Shown here: positions 21,930 through 35,000 of the stretch, piece after piece
Position numbering within the stretch: position 1 is the stretch's first letter
Layout of the letters: each line of letters starts with the position of its first letter
Source: Toxotes chatareus
Taxonomy: Eukaryota > Chordata > Actinopteri > Toxotidae
Assembly: GCA_016801885.1 (NCBI GenBank)
Contig: CM028888.1
Coordinates: 549,501-613,500, forward strand
DNA length: 64,000 nt
Direction: 5' to 3'
Translations under genes and position numbers: made by a program
The notes under the pieces: generated by a model
Told to the model about the DNA's origin: nothing
Databases searched by the model: none
Seen by the model: only the letters and a program-made list of their open reading frames with translations

Positions 21930-22162
21930 GAAATAAATACGTACGTACGTACGTACGTCGGCGTAGTCGTCGTGACGTATGACGAATGAAAGTGCGTAGT
22001 GACGGTCGACAGTTTTCCCTCCTCGCTGACACGAAGCTATCTGGTGCCGCCGATGTTTGGCTAAAGACACTTTTGTCGTTGAACATTTTGGACTGTGAAG
22101 CTTTAACGCTGTAGAAGGAAGGTCCTAAAAGGAACCTAACATCCACAACAGCGTCGTGTACG
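21930..22162 (+). promoter_or_regulatory. nup98: NUP98 promoter region and noncoding exon 1
   Basis: A locally CpG-rich block containing CGTCGTGACGTATGACG, a CRE-like TGACGTA motif, ends at a convincing splice donor (GTGTACG then gtaaat, exon end 22162). The next exon (23540) begins with untranslated sequence before the ATG, so this is inferred to be the noncoding first exon with its promoter. No TATA box was seen, as expected for a housekeeping gene. The transcription start cannot be fixed from sequence alone. Confidence 0.6.
21939..21958. repeat. (ACGT)5 self-complementary tetranucleotide run
   Basis: Five perfect ACGT units in the NUP98 promoter region. The run is palindromic throughout and rich in CpG. 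Confidence 0.9.
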
Positions 22163-23539
22163 GTAAATATGTTTGAAAGTAGCGCTTATTCTTTGTCTGT
22201 CTTGCTTTTGTTTTGCTACCGTTAACGTAGCAACGCTAAGCAGTTAGCGGGAGAGCTAGGTGGCTAACATTAGCTCAACGTACGTAACTTCCAAAGAGTA
22301 ACTTTCAGTAACAAGGTAAATGTCCGATATTAGTCTGAGTTTGAGTGGGTTTAAATGCTGACATTGTCCGTTACTAAGGCGAAGCTGGGTTCTTAATGGC
22401 TCTGGTTATGCTGTGGGTTCGCAGAGCTAACATGTAGTTAGCTGAAGCGGAAATCATGCTACGGGTATGTCAGTGTTGGTTCTCAGGTTATAACTGGTAT
22501 CATCCGGCTCGTCAAGGGACGGGCTCGGCTCCTTACCAGTTTAAACTCAGCCACTCTTCGGGGGCTGACGGTTACGTTGTGTTTTGGATAAACGGATCTA
22601 GCTGATGACACAGCCTGGTTTGCTGCACGTGGACCAAGGAGGGTCTGTGACCGTTACAGTTCCGTTCTGAGGATCCTGGCTTCACCTCACTTCAGTCTGT
22701 AATTGAGTCCTGAAGCTCTTTTTTTTTTTTTTTTAAAAAAGTCAAGTTGGTTTATTGTCGTTTTTAATAAATGTGTGATGTGCAATTGGGATGTTCCAGT
22801 TTATTTTCAGTTTAGTTTAAAGCATTTTCTAATCTCAATTATTCAAAATTCTTTATGCAACAACTTGTCTCATCCTGTCTTGTTTCAAGCTACAGAGCGT
22901 TTTTCAACACTTCAGCATTCAAACCTGTGGCGTCAGTGTGCATCTGTTGATTTCCGCCAGCAGGTGCACTTCAGTGCTTTGGTCCACCTGAGAAACAGAG
23001 TTAAAACTAAAACAGAGTTCACAAATGTAGACTCGTAGGTACCACAAGTAAGTTTTCAACCTGTGGGAAACACTGTTTAGGGTTTGTGCAGTTGATCAGA
23101 CAAAACACATACATTAAAGAAAGCTGACTTTGGCTCTGGCTTTGAGCTGTTATAAATGGCATTTTGTCATTATTCTTTGATCTTTTATAGATTAAAAGAA
23201 TAATAGATAAATTGTGGAAAGAATTGACAGATTAATTGATAATTAGCTGAAGATGTAGTTCAGTTTGAGTTTAAAAATTTTAGCTGTAGAATTAAAACAC
23301 TAAACTCTGTGATTTAGTCCACAAGATTTAGTTTCCTTCCTCCATTATTGGCTTTATAACAACACTGATTGTGATTAATGTTAAACTGGTTGTGCTAAAT
23401 GGAAGCTGATCCTAAGTTGTGTTATTCCCATATTTTCTCAGTGTTGGGATTCTGCTGGTGAATATAAGCTGAGGAGATGTTTCAGTAGGACTGCAGCCAT
23501 TAAAAAGCTTATGAGGTGGATCCTCTTTTTTGTGTTCAG
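22163..23539 (+). other. nup98: NUP98 intron 1
   Basis: A GT-AG intron between the noncoding first exon and the exon with the start codon. It has a T-run near 22,718-22,735 and otherwise plain non-coding DNA. The open frame at 22703-23038 has no family resemblance. Confidence 0.55.
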
Positions 23540-23574
23540 GCTGAAGACCTATGCAGTCCTGCTAGCAGGGCAAG

Positions 23575-26041
23575 ATGTTCAACAAGTCGTTTGGTACTCC
23601 CTTTGGTGGAGGGACGGGAGGATTTGGCAACTCTTCAACATTTGGACAGCAAAGTAAGTTGATTCATTTATTTTTGTAAATATGACTTAATTCAAATGCA
23701 CCTCAGCACCAAGCTGAGTTGATTCTTTCAGTTAGTCTGTCAGTTATTGTCTCCGTTTCCTGCACAGTTAATCAGACACATGGTTCAAACTCAGTACATT
23801 TAATTTTACATTTTCACAATAATGGCAATTATTATTGCATGATCATGACTTAACAGTAATATCAAATTCATGACAGGGAGTCCATAGATTTTCAACAGTT
23901 ATATAGTCATCCATTTATTTTTTATATAATGGACATCATGAGTCTCTTACTTCTTTAGCAGGTTTCACTAAAATAATTATGTATCCCATATAAATTCAGG
24001 GTTTCCCCCATTAAACTGTTTAGCAAAACTAGTGAGCCTCCCAGATTAATCATCTCACTGACTGACATATTCAGTTAGTTGGTGATTGTGTGAACAGAAA
24101 GCGTACTCATTAAATATATGTTTTTCTTTTATGTGAAATGGCAAAATTCACAATAGTTTAATATTTTATTTCATACAGATGGATCTGTAGAGATCTGATC
24201 ACATTTCAGACCACACTTAATATCATGCACAGATATGTTTTTTACTTTGAACTGGATTTCAGGTGGTATCATTCAGCCCCAGCTGTGGTAACTGTTATCA
24301 GGTGTCTGATATAATGTACAGACTAAACATCTTGAGCTCGTCTGTTGTTGGGAGAATTTCAGTGTTCCAGCTTTGTACTGTCGATGACTGAAATTGCAGC
24401 AGGTGATTTATAGCACGACTCAGAGTCGTGTCAGACTGTCCTCACATGAACTGTATATGTGCAGACACAGGTTTTGGGACGACGGGAGGCTTTGGGACGT
24501 CTGCATTTGGGACGACCAGCAACGCTGGAGGACTGTTTGGTTCCACACAGAATAAACCTGGTTTGTCAGATCTAATCTCGTTTGCTCTTGTTCAGAGTCT
24601 CAGGTTCTGAATCTGCACTTTGATTTTTCAAACGTTGTGTTTCTAATTCAAGCAGTTTAATGCCAAAATACATTCCTGATCTACCTCTGCATTATGAACC
24701 GTCTCAGGTCTGCTTACTGTCCACAGAGTCCACACTAAACATGGAGAAACTGGTCATTTTTATATGTCCTATGTGTCTGAATAAGCATCCAGAGAACTCG
24801 AGGTCTGCTCTTTGAAACCAGGGCTGAAGACTTTTTTCTTTGCTGCTGCTTTTTCAAAGTCAAACTGGGACTTTTTATTCATGTCTTGCACTGCAGCTGC
24901 ACTATAAATTTTATTCTACTGTTTAATCAAGGTCTATTTTAGCTTATTTTAATCTTCTCTTTCACTTTTGATCCTTTTAAATCCTCTTTCCTAAATTGCC
25001 TTGTGTGCCCTTTATATCTCGTCTTAATTCCTTTCAGATCTTATGTAAAGTGCTTTGAATACCTTGTTCTTGAAAGGTGCGATACAAATGAATGATCAAA
25101 AAGAAATAAAGGTTTTTAAATAGAGAACATCTTTTCAAAGTTGTTTGAATATACACCAGTCTGCTCCTGCTGCTTTCCTCCAGGTGGTCTCTTTGGGTCG
25201 AGTACGTTCAGCCAGCCAGCAACTTCCTCCACCAGCACTGGCTTCGGTTTTGGTGCAGCGAGTGGCACATCCACCAGTTTGTTTGGAAACACTGGAACGG
25301 GCACCAGCAGCGGACTCTTCTCCCAGCAGAACAATGCTTTCGGTGCCAACAAGCCCACGTCTTTTGGAAGTGAGAACCCTTCACTGTTTTGTACAGTTCA
25401 CACCATTGTGGGTGTTCTCAGTCCATCAGATTACATCAGTAATGACAACCTGCTTCTGGATTTGTCCAGCGGGACCTCAGAGACAGCCTACTGTCATTAA
25501 CGAGGCGTGTTTTTTTCCTCAGTTCTTTTGTTCAGTTATGAGCAAGAAACACTGGCTCATCACAGTAGCTGCTCTCAGAGATCAGAAACCAAAAAGAAAA
25601 CAATAACATTGATATGCACTAAGCTTTTCTAATGTTAGTTGTAGTAGCACCACTGTGGAGTTTATTAATTAGTAATGTTTAATTAGTTCCTCCAGTCACC
25701 CATTTTCCTCTGCATATCCAGGTTGAATCATTAATGCTGTTGTTAGTAATTATTATCACATATTGCTGTGAAGTACTGACACAAAGGTGATATTCATGGA
25801 CCTGGTAAATAATTCTAGGCCTTTTCATCCCTACTGGTTTTCACTGATATCTCTATGTATGATATGCTCTGAAGAAGTCTGACTCCTCTCGTGTCCTCCA
25901 GGCTTCGGGACCAGCACCAGCAGCGGTGGGTTGTTTGGGTCGACCAACACGGCCTCCAACCCTTTCGGTGGAACAAACTCCCTGTTCGGAGGCTCAGGTT
26001 TCTCCACGGCACAGCAGCCAGGAACAACCGTAAAATTCAAC
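23575..26041 (+). CDS. nup98: NUP98 exons 2-5: first FG/GLFG repeat block
   Basis: Residues 1-167, rich in Gly, Thr, Ser, Phe and Gln, with frequent FG and GLFG units (GGLFGS, GGLFGSSTFSQ, SGGLFGST). These disordered repeats form the permeability barrier and bind transport receptors. Phases 1-1-1-0 join without stops. Sequence past each exon is clearly intronic (for example gtaagt at 23654 and gtgagt at 26042). Confidence 0.9.
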
Positions 26042-29000
26042 GTGAGTAAATCAGGAGCTGCAAATGTGGACGAGACAGGATGCAGAAGGAAGCTGTGTCC
26101 CAGTCCTACACTTTGTGCTAACTCCAAGCAGGTTTTGAATTTACTCTTTGTGTTCACTCTGCAGGATAAAGTTTAGAGCTGCAACGGTTGGTCGGCAGAA
26201 AACTGAATCACTGTTTTAGTAACGTTTAAAGCAATAATGCCAAACATTTACTGGTTCCATCTTTTATGTGAAGATTTGATGTCTTTCGTTCATATATCAG
26301 TAAACTTCATACCTCTTTTTCGGACTGTTAGTCAGAAGACGTCACTGTGGACTGTGGAAAATTCAAAAAATATTTTCAGACTTTTTATAGACAAAACAAT
26401 AGCAAAAATAATTCCATTAAAGTGGACTGATAATGGCTTCGGTTCTCCCACAATGCAATGTTCAAAGGAAACAGAGGCGCTGCTTCATAGGCTGGAGACA
26501 TAAAGCAATCATGGATGTTGGTGGAGCAACTCCAGAACCTCAGCAAACAAAAAAAAAAGAAAGTTATGGAGAAAATGTTTCAGTCTTTTTATGAAATTTT
26601 CGGGGGAGCTGCAAAATGAAGGCGCAGCCGCCACTAAAAAAGAGCAAGCAACAGTGGAAACGAGAAACAAGAATGTGAAATGAGTGAATAGTGTGAATAG
26701 TTGGACAGAGACCTTGTCACTCAACCATGTTTGTACATTTCACACATTTGTGCTTTTCTTTTTCCCCCTTCAGCCTCCAACAGGAAGTGATACAATGGTG
26801 AAAGCTGGCGTGACCACGAGCATCAACACCAAGCACCAGTGCATCACAGCCATGAAGGAATACGAGAACAAGTCCCTGGAGGTGAGTGGGCCGGCCAACA
26901 CAGAAAGTAATGTCATTAATTTCATCGGTTTTTAAGTAGGAAAGTGAAGAACAAATGTGACATAAAGATGAGTAACTCCAGGCCAACTACAGATTTCCAT
27001 CATCCTTTGGTTGCTAGGACTATGAAACAGGAATTAAATAAAATTTTATCTGGGATTAAAGTTGGTGCACCTGTTACGTGAGTAACCGTGAAGCTGTCTG
27101 GTAAAACTGGACACCATTTTGTTGAAAAGCTCTGGCCTTTGAAGATCATGATCTGATGTTTGTTCTCTGTTTTTCTTTCCCGTGTGTTCCGCTGCAGGAG
27201 TTGAGACTGGAGGACTACCAGGCGGGCAGAAAGGGCCCGACCAATCAGATGGCTGCAGGGACGAGCGGCCTGTTCGGTTCGGCCACGGCCACCTCCAGTG
27301 CCACCACTGGCCTGTTTGGTTCCACGGCCCCCAACACCAGCTTCTCCTTCGGACAGAACAAGAGCACTTTTGGAGCAAGTAAGTGGTCATAACATCGGAA
27401 GGTTTTGTTTTTGTTTTGTTTTTTTTTCCAGACTGAGGTCACCACGCTGATCCAGAGTCAAACCCTTCAAACAATGGGGCTGGTGCTCAGCCTCTCAGCT
27501 TCCATTTAAGTTCCCACAGAGTTGTAGAAATTATTTTATCTCTGATTGTAACCCAAAAATGTTTCTCTCTCTAGCAGCGGCCGGTGGTTTCGGTACCACC
27601 ACGGGCGGTCTGTTCAGTCATCAGACCCAGCAACAAGCCGGCAGCCTCTTCAAGCCGTTCGGTCAGACCACCACCACACAGAACACCGGCTTCTCCTTTG
27701 GCAACACCAACACTATGGGACAGGCCAACACCAGCAGCATGGTGAGAATCGTTTGTTTCTCTGTGCCACAGTTTTACTGACTAACATCTCTGTGTCTTAG
27801 TCTACAGTCTACAGTGTACTGAGATTGATTATTCAGCTTATGAAGGCACTGTGAAAGTCTGAGTGAGGATGTTTGTTCACAGCAGTCCTCTCCTGTTTCA
27901 GGGTTTGTTTGGGAACACAGCAGCGTCTCAGTCGGGCGGGTTGTTTGGTGCTGCTCAGACCAGCACTGCCACTGGCTTTGGGGCGGGCACCGGGCTGTTC
28001 GGCCAGACTAACACCGGATTTGGAAATGTCGGCACACAGGTACAAAGGAAACCAGGGATGGTTTGAGATGAGACACATTCAGGGCCCACAGTCGGTTTAT
28101 CATCAGGTGCAACAGCTGCTTCAGTCAGTATCAGAACAGAAACTTTCAGTGTGAGTGTGTGTGTCCTGTTTGTTTAGCTCATAATCAGCTGTTTCTGTTA
28201 ATATGTGACCAGGATGGAAGGAAGCACATTTCAGATTTTCTGGCATTTACAGTTTTTACATTTACGGTGTGAGTGTCAATTTTTGTGATAAATTTTTATT
28301 GGTGTTTAAAAATGATCGTGTCATTGGTTTGTTATCTGAATTCCTCTCCTTCAGTGGGCACAGACACACAATTCACAGATTCAGCAGAGAGGATGAAGAG
28401 GACGGGCTGAAGCAGCTCTGTGTTAATTCAGCACTGAGTGAAAACTGACGAGTCACTGTGAATGGATTTTAAGTGTACTGTTTTTGTGTTGTCTTTCACA
28501 GCAAACTTTATTTGGTAATAAGACGACCGGGTTTGGCACCACCACCACCAGCGCCCCGTCGTTCGGCACCGGCACTGGGCTCTTTGGCAACAAGCCCGCC
28601 CTCACACTGGGAACTGGAACCAACACCTCAACCTTCGGTAAGTCGGGCAGCGTTCAGAGTGAAGCATGAGGTATCCATTTAAACCTCTGCCAAGTAAAAT
28701 ACCTGTAAACTGCCCCTCAAGGTAACTATGGCAACAGCACTGATGCCTCAGGTGACATTATCATTCAACTCTCATTACTAATCAGTATTGTTGTTTTTCA
28801 CTCGGTACAGGTTTTGGTGCGAACCCTGCTGGTGGGAGTCTGTTTGGGAACAAACCGGCCACAGGAGGACTGGGGACCGGACTGGGAACCAGCTTTGGAA
28901 CAGGTAACAGAGGAATCCTCACACCAGCAAGGATTGTATAATGAACTGACACGTAGACTTAGACTTAGACTTAGACAGACTTTATTGTCATTCAGGTATA

Positions 29001-32000
29001 CAATGTATACAGAACGAAATTTCGTTGCATTTTACTCGCAACAGTATAAAAAAATAAAGGATATGGCATGTAGACAGTGAAATGAGGAAATAGGCAATAG
29101 AAATGAATAAATAAGGACTATAAACACAGGTTAAATATAAATACAGTAAAAAAACAGTGCAAAGTGCAATACGGTGATTGAAAGAGACAGTAGTGCAGTC
29201 TATGGATTTAAGAATCTAAGAGTTTAAAAGTCTGATGGCGAGGGGGAAGAAGCTGTTCCTGAACCTAGTGGTTCTGCACCGGATGCTGCAGAATCTTCTT
29301 CCGGAGGGCAGAAGTGAAAAAAGTCTATGGTGAGGGTGTGAGGCATCCAAAAATAATAAATTCTCTGTGGGTATGAGCTGAAATCATTAGTCAGTCAACA
29401 CAAAATGAATCTGCAGCCACTTCGATAACGAGAAGAAGAATCGTTCTCTTCACTTATCAAACATTCACAGCCTCCAGCCTCTGAAATGATGTTAATGTTT
29501 TGAATATATCAAGTTGAGCTTTAGGATGCTGACATGAACAATCTCAACAACAAATTGATGATGATGATAAATTGTGGAAGTAATTGATTGATAAATTGCT
29601 AATGAAAGTAATTAATATAGTTGCAGTGCTCACAGGCATGTGGTCATATTTACACAAGTACACGTGCCTGTCACAAAAAATTCAACTTACAACCATAAAA
29701 AAACAGAAGAGCAGGAAACCCGCACATTTTAAATCTTCTTGATAATGTTTGAGATTGTTACTAGATTATCAAGTGTTTGACAATTTTCTGAAAGCTTACT
29801 GAACAGCACTGGTTTCCAGTGTCACCTTAACAACCAGCCTCAACTGAAGAGCTGAACTAAGGACGGCTGTGGTTACAGACTTCACCGTCCTCACAAATGA
29901 TATATTACACAAAGCTGTTTGTGTTCAGCAGTGGGCACCGGGCAGCCGTCACTGTTTGGGAATAACCAGAACAAACTGGGCACCACCCTGGGAACGATGG
30001 GAACGTTCGGAACAACTGGATTCAGCAGTGGAACCAGCACCCTGGGCTTTGGAGCTCCACAACAGCCTGTCGGTGAGACTGACTGTGTGATCGTCTGTGT
30101 GCCGACTTCATTTTCTTTTCAGAGTTTGTGTCGTGCTTCTTTCGTGTTCTTCAGTGTTGTGACCATCAGAAAGATATTTTCACGTCACAAACAGCTCTTC
30201 ACCTTCATGTGAAGAGTGGAATCAAAGGTGATGTGTGACAGTTTCTGTGCAGAAGCTGAGGCTAACCTGAGGTCGCTGTGTTTCTCTGTCATTGTTTCGT
30301 TTTGTTTGTGTTACGTTTGACCGCTGTTTGAGTGTGCCACGTGTGTTGATAGGTTTTTATTTCATGTTATTTTTTCTCTTGTAGCACTCACTGATCCGAA
30401 TGCAGCCGCCTCCCAGCAGGCCATGCTTCAGCAGCAGCTCAGTGTTCTGGCGTATTCACCGTACGGAGACTCTCCTCTATTCAGAAACCCACTGTCGGAC
30501 CCCAAGAAGAAGGAGGAGGTGAGAGTCGCCCGGTTTATTCAGCACGCGTTTGTTTTTATCAGCCTTCAGTTACCGAGGCAGCTTCTCTTGTGCTTTTGTT
30601 GATATCGTTGATCTTATAAATACTCAGCATATTAACCTGTGATACGTTACTCAGCCTTTATTTAACTGAGGTGCTCTTTGATCTGTTTCATGGTCAAACT
30701 GTCAGTCGTTACATAAACCAACATGCAATGCAAGCTGAAAGTCAAAAAACAGACCCAGGCATTATAGAGAGAGTAACTTTTCATCTGACAGCGTTTGAAA
30801 CCAACCAATCCGACGGCCCAGAAGGCTCTGACCACGCCCACCCACTACAAACTGACGCCTCGACCTGCGACCAGGGTCCGCCCCAAAGCACTGACATCAT
30901 CCAGCTCCTCCAAGTCGCAGCTCTTCGATGGCCTGGATGATGACGAGCCCTCGCTCACCAATGGAGCCTTCATACCCAGGTACCCATCAGGCAGCACTCC
31001 CTGGGCTGTCACCATGGTTACGCCTGTGAAAAGCACTGAATTCAGTTCCCTCAGAAAAGCTCTAAGAAGATATTAATAAACCTTAATTATTGATATTTTA
31101 TTATTTTTGGTCTTTTAACTGAGCTGCGAGACTTGTACAGAGGGAATATACGTATATAAGTCACTTCATACAGAAGCTTTGAATTTGTGAGTGCTGCTCC
31201 TGGATTTCAGTTTTGTGTTGTCGTGTGATAAATCTGAGAACGTGCTGATTCTCCTACAGCAGCTCCACTGAGAAAAGATGTCATCGTTTCAAAAGTGTAA
31301 TAAAACACAATAACGTGTGTGTGTTTGTGTGTGTGTGTGTTATCCACAGAAAAAGTATCAAGAAACTTGTGCTGAAGAATCTGAACAGCAGTCAGTACAG
31401 CAGCCAGACGGGGACTGAGGCAGACGACCTGGCTTCGCCATCAGAGTATCCGCAGAACGGACACAGGTCTGAGCGCGCACACACACACACACACACACAC
31501 AGCTGCCTGGTTATTAGCCACCAAGCTAAAACCTGTTCAGTCTGTGCTAAGTTCATGCTAATTCAAATAAATATTTCCTGCTGCTGTTACACATTAAAAG
31601 CTTTCTGTTGCACATGCAGCTGATCACGCTGCTTTAAAATTGCCCTTTTTGTGTTATCTATTTTATTTTATACTGTTTAGAATCTGTAATATTTTTAGAA
31701 TTTATAATGTGTGCATTGTTCAGCATTCAGTGTGGACAGCAAAGGAAGACTTTCATTGTCCAGGGAAACACGTTTCCTCACTGTGCACCTGACAAACACC
31801 TTTCCACTTACATACCAGCAGGAGGTTTTTACTGTGAAGCTCTTAGAGGAAGTGCAACGATTTTATGGCCAAGTTAGTCGAGCTTTTGTCCGTGTTGCTT
31901 CTGTAGAAGCAGGTCTACACACAATACAGACACATTTTGGGCCGTTTGAGGCAGTTTAACAGTGGCACAGTAATCTCCTCTTGTTCTCCTGCCTGCAGCC

Positions 32001-35000
32001 TTGTGGACGATGTGGAGGAGCTGAGGGAGCTGGCCGGCCCCAGCGGTCGGGCCGACGATGACCCTGAGGTCACCCAGTTCTACGTCAACCCCATTGCCAA
32101 GCCCATCCCGCAGGGCCGTGCCCAGACCAGCCTGCAGGACACCATAAGTGACCTCAACATGCACAAACCAGCCAGGAACGGCCTGGAGGTCAGCAGCTCT
32201 GATGTTTTCTGATCTGGACCTTTTTGTTTTGGATCCCAGAGCATGAAGCCTGTGGCTGCATGTGCATGAAGGGCAGTGTGACAACAATGGGAGCTTTGAC
32301 TTCCACATTAATATTCAGCTGGAGTCGAGATATTCAAATACTTAGCTGATAGAAACACAGTCTGTGTTGTCAGCTTGGATTCTGTACTTGGTCTGCACCT
32401 GTAGATGCTGAGGTCAAGGTTTGATATGTAAACAGGAAATTAAGACACGGAGCAGGAAACTGCGACTAAAGTTTGAATGAGGTTGAGTCATACAGAGGGT
32501 CTCGGTCACAGGTGCAGCATCAGAGGGAGAGAAGACAAAGTATGCGTTCAGTGTGTTTACTGTCAGATTTTATTGTTATTGTTTGGTGTGTGAATGAATG
32601 CAGAATTTCTTCTGTCCTCAGCTGAGCAGCGATGATGTGTCGGCTTCTCTGGGTGAGGAGTCTCTGCAGGAGGAGAGAGAGGAGGAGCAGCAGGAGGCCC
32701 AATCGTCTCCTCACCCAGCAGGTCAGATACACACCCCTGAGAGGAGAGGGCCACATAGAAGCATCATCACAATAACAAATAAAAACAACACAAGTCTGCA
32801 CCTAGTCAAACAAACTGATCGACGTTTAGTTTTGTAATGTGACGGTCCTTCTTTTAATCCAGTCGTGTCTAGAAAATGTTGTTTTAATGTAGTTTGAGCG
32901 TTTTAAAGAATAGATTCTAACGAGATGAATAATTCTGTTTTTTTTTTTTTTTTAGCCTCATATTCACATTAATACATTTAATGAGGTCATGGCCGAGCTA
33001 AGATGTCCCTCAGTTGACAGTAATGTCCAGAGGACACAGCGATTCGTCCAGTGGCTGCAGAATGAATGGACCTGATTCTGTTTTCTGTCTTTCAGGCATC
33101 GTCCTGAACCGTGTTGGTTACTACACCATCCCCTCTATGGAGGAGCTGGCTGAGATGGTGGACGAAAACGGAGAGTGTGTGGTGGAAAACTTCACTGTTG
33201 GCAGGAAAGGTAATGTTAACACCTGCTGACGTCTCATCTCAGGTGCTGTGTGTCCACCTGACGTCAAGCTTTACTGATATTTACCGACTCACCCGAACTC
33301 CAAACACCTCTGCTCCTGAAAAATGCAGTCCTGGTGGAGGTTTTTATCTTGGATGATTTTTCTGGAGAGACTTGCAGATCTTATGTGGTGCCCCACTATG
33401 CATATGAGCTCTGATTGGACAGACTCCTCACTGCCCTTCTCTGATTGGTCCTCACAGGCTATGGTTCCATCTTCTTCCCTGGCGAAGTGAACGTGACGGG
33501 GCTGAACCTCGATGAGATTGTACACTTCAGACGCAAGGAGGTCATCGTGTACCCGGATGACAAAAACAAGCCCCTGGAGGGGGAGGGGCTTAACAGGTTA
33601 ATGAAGCCAAGAACTCTAAATCCTGTCTGCTGTTGGAAAACGTTTTGTAATTGTTGCCTGGTCGGTGGGGCAGTGTATGAAGAAGTGTTTCGCTTCAAGC
33701 GGACTGGTTATCTGTTGGTCACCAGGTCCTGACCTGATCCTGTCTGTCTGTCTGTGTGTGTGTTCGTAGACGGGCAGAGGTGACTCTGGACGGTGTTTGG
33801 CCCAACGACAAGACGACCTGCACTCAGATCAGGAGCCCAGAGCGTCTGGCCGACATGAACTACGAGGGTCGGCTGGAGAAAGCCTCACGCAAACAGGGAG
33901 CCCGTTTCCTGGAGTACAGACCTGAGACAGGATCCTGGGTGTTCGAGGTCGGTTACTGCTGCTGCCACAGGTTTTTTTTATCAGAGAGCTTCAGATGGTT
34001 CATGTCAGAATTGAGTGTCAGGTTCCCGTAAGTTGTATTTTTACTTTGACATGATTGGAGCTGAGAATGCTGAAGGACAATGAGAGTTGTTTTGTTTGTC
34101 ATTAGAGCTAGACGGATATTATAGAAATAAAAATAATGTGAATCCAGTTTTGATTTGTATTAAGATGTTTTCCGGAGAGACACGTGGTAAACCCTCCTGA
34201 AGTAGATGTGCGTACATTCATTTTGAGCAGTTGTTACCACGAGCTGTGGGCTGTGATGCTGTCCAGGTGTGTCATCATCATACTGTTCTTTGGTGTAACT
34301 GACTCCTCCCTCTCCCTCAGGTGGCCCATTTCTCCAAATATGGTCTCCAGGACTCTGATGAGGAGGAGGATGTCCCGCCTAAAACCGACCCCAAGAAGCT
34401 GAAGACGATGACGTCTCTTCCTCCCTCCAGGCTGCAACAGCAGCAGCAGCTCACCCCCTCGCAGCAGCAGGTGGCGCCACAGGCTCAGGTAGAGCAGCCT
34501 GCGCCCATCCACACTCATCATCATCATCATCATCTTCCTCACTGACACACCTGTGATGATTAAAGGAGCATTTTGCTCAACTTTGTTCTGCTTCCAGCTG
34601 TTTGGTGGCAGCAGGTCATTTTTCATTTGAGTTTGGAGATGCGTTGATTGCCTTTTCCCAATGTTGACACTTTTATCATTTCTGTCAACGATAAATATTT
34701 TCACATTTTTATTGTTTTCACTCATTATGCTAATCACAGATCAGGTATTATGAGTGGCAGTATGAGAGATTCAGTTTATACTGCTGAAGTGAAGTTAGCT
34801 GTAAGTTAAGTGGACGTAGGAACACCAACCCAGCACTCATGAGTTTAGTCAGTAAGTGTAGCCTGAGATGACGATGAATATTTTTTCACTGAGAGCTAAG
34901 AAGCAGTTCATGCTGTTGGACATTAACTCTGATGAAAGCTGATCAATGTGAGAGCACTGTCGACAGACTGAGTGTGAGGGGGACTCAGTGAAAGAACAGG

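Noticed and set aside
25145..25606. 153-codon open frame overlapping NUP98 exon 4
   Set aside because: It is an alternate frame of the exon and runs into the intron; the FG-repeat frame is the conserved one.
26174..26700. Possible gene in NUP98 intron 5
   Set aside because: The 88-codon frame at 26237-26503 has no family features and lies wholly between well-supported exons.
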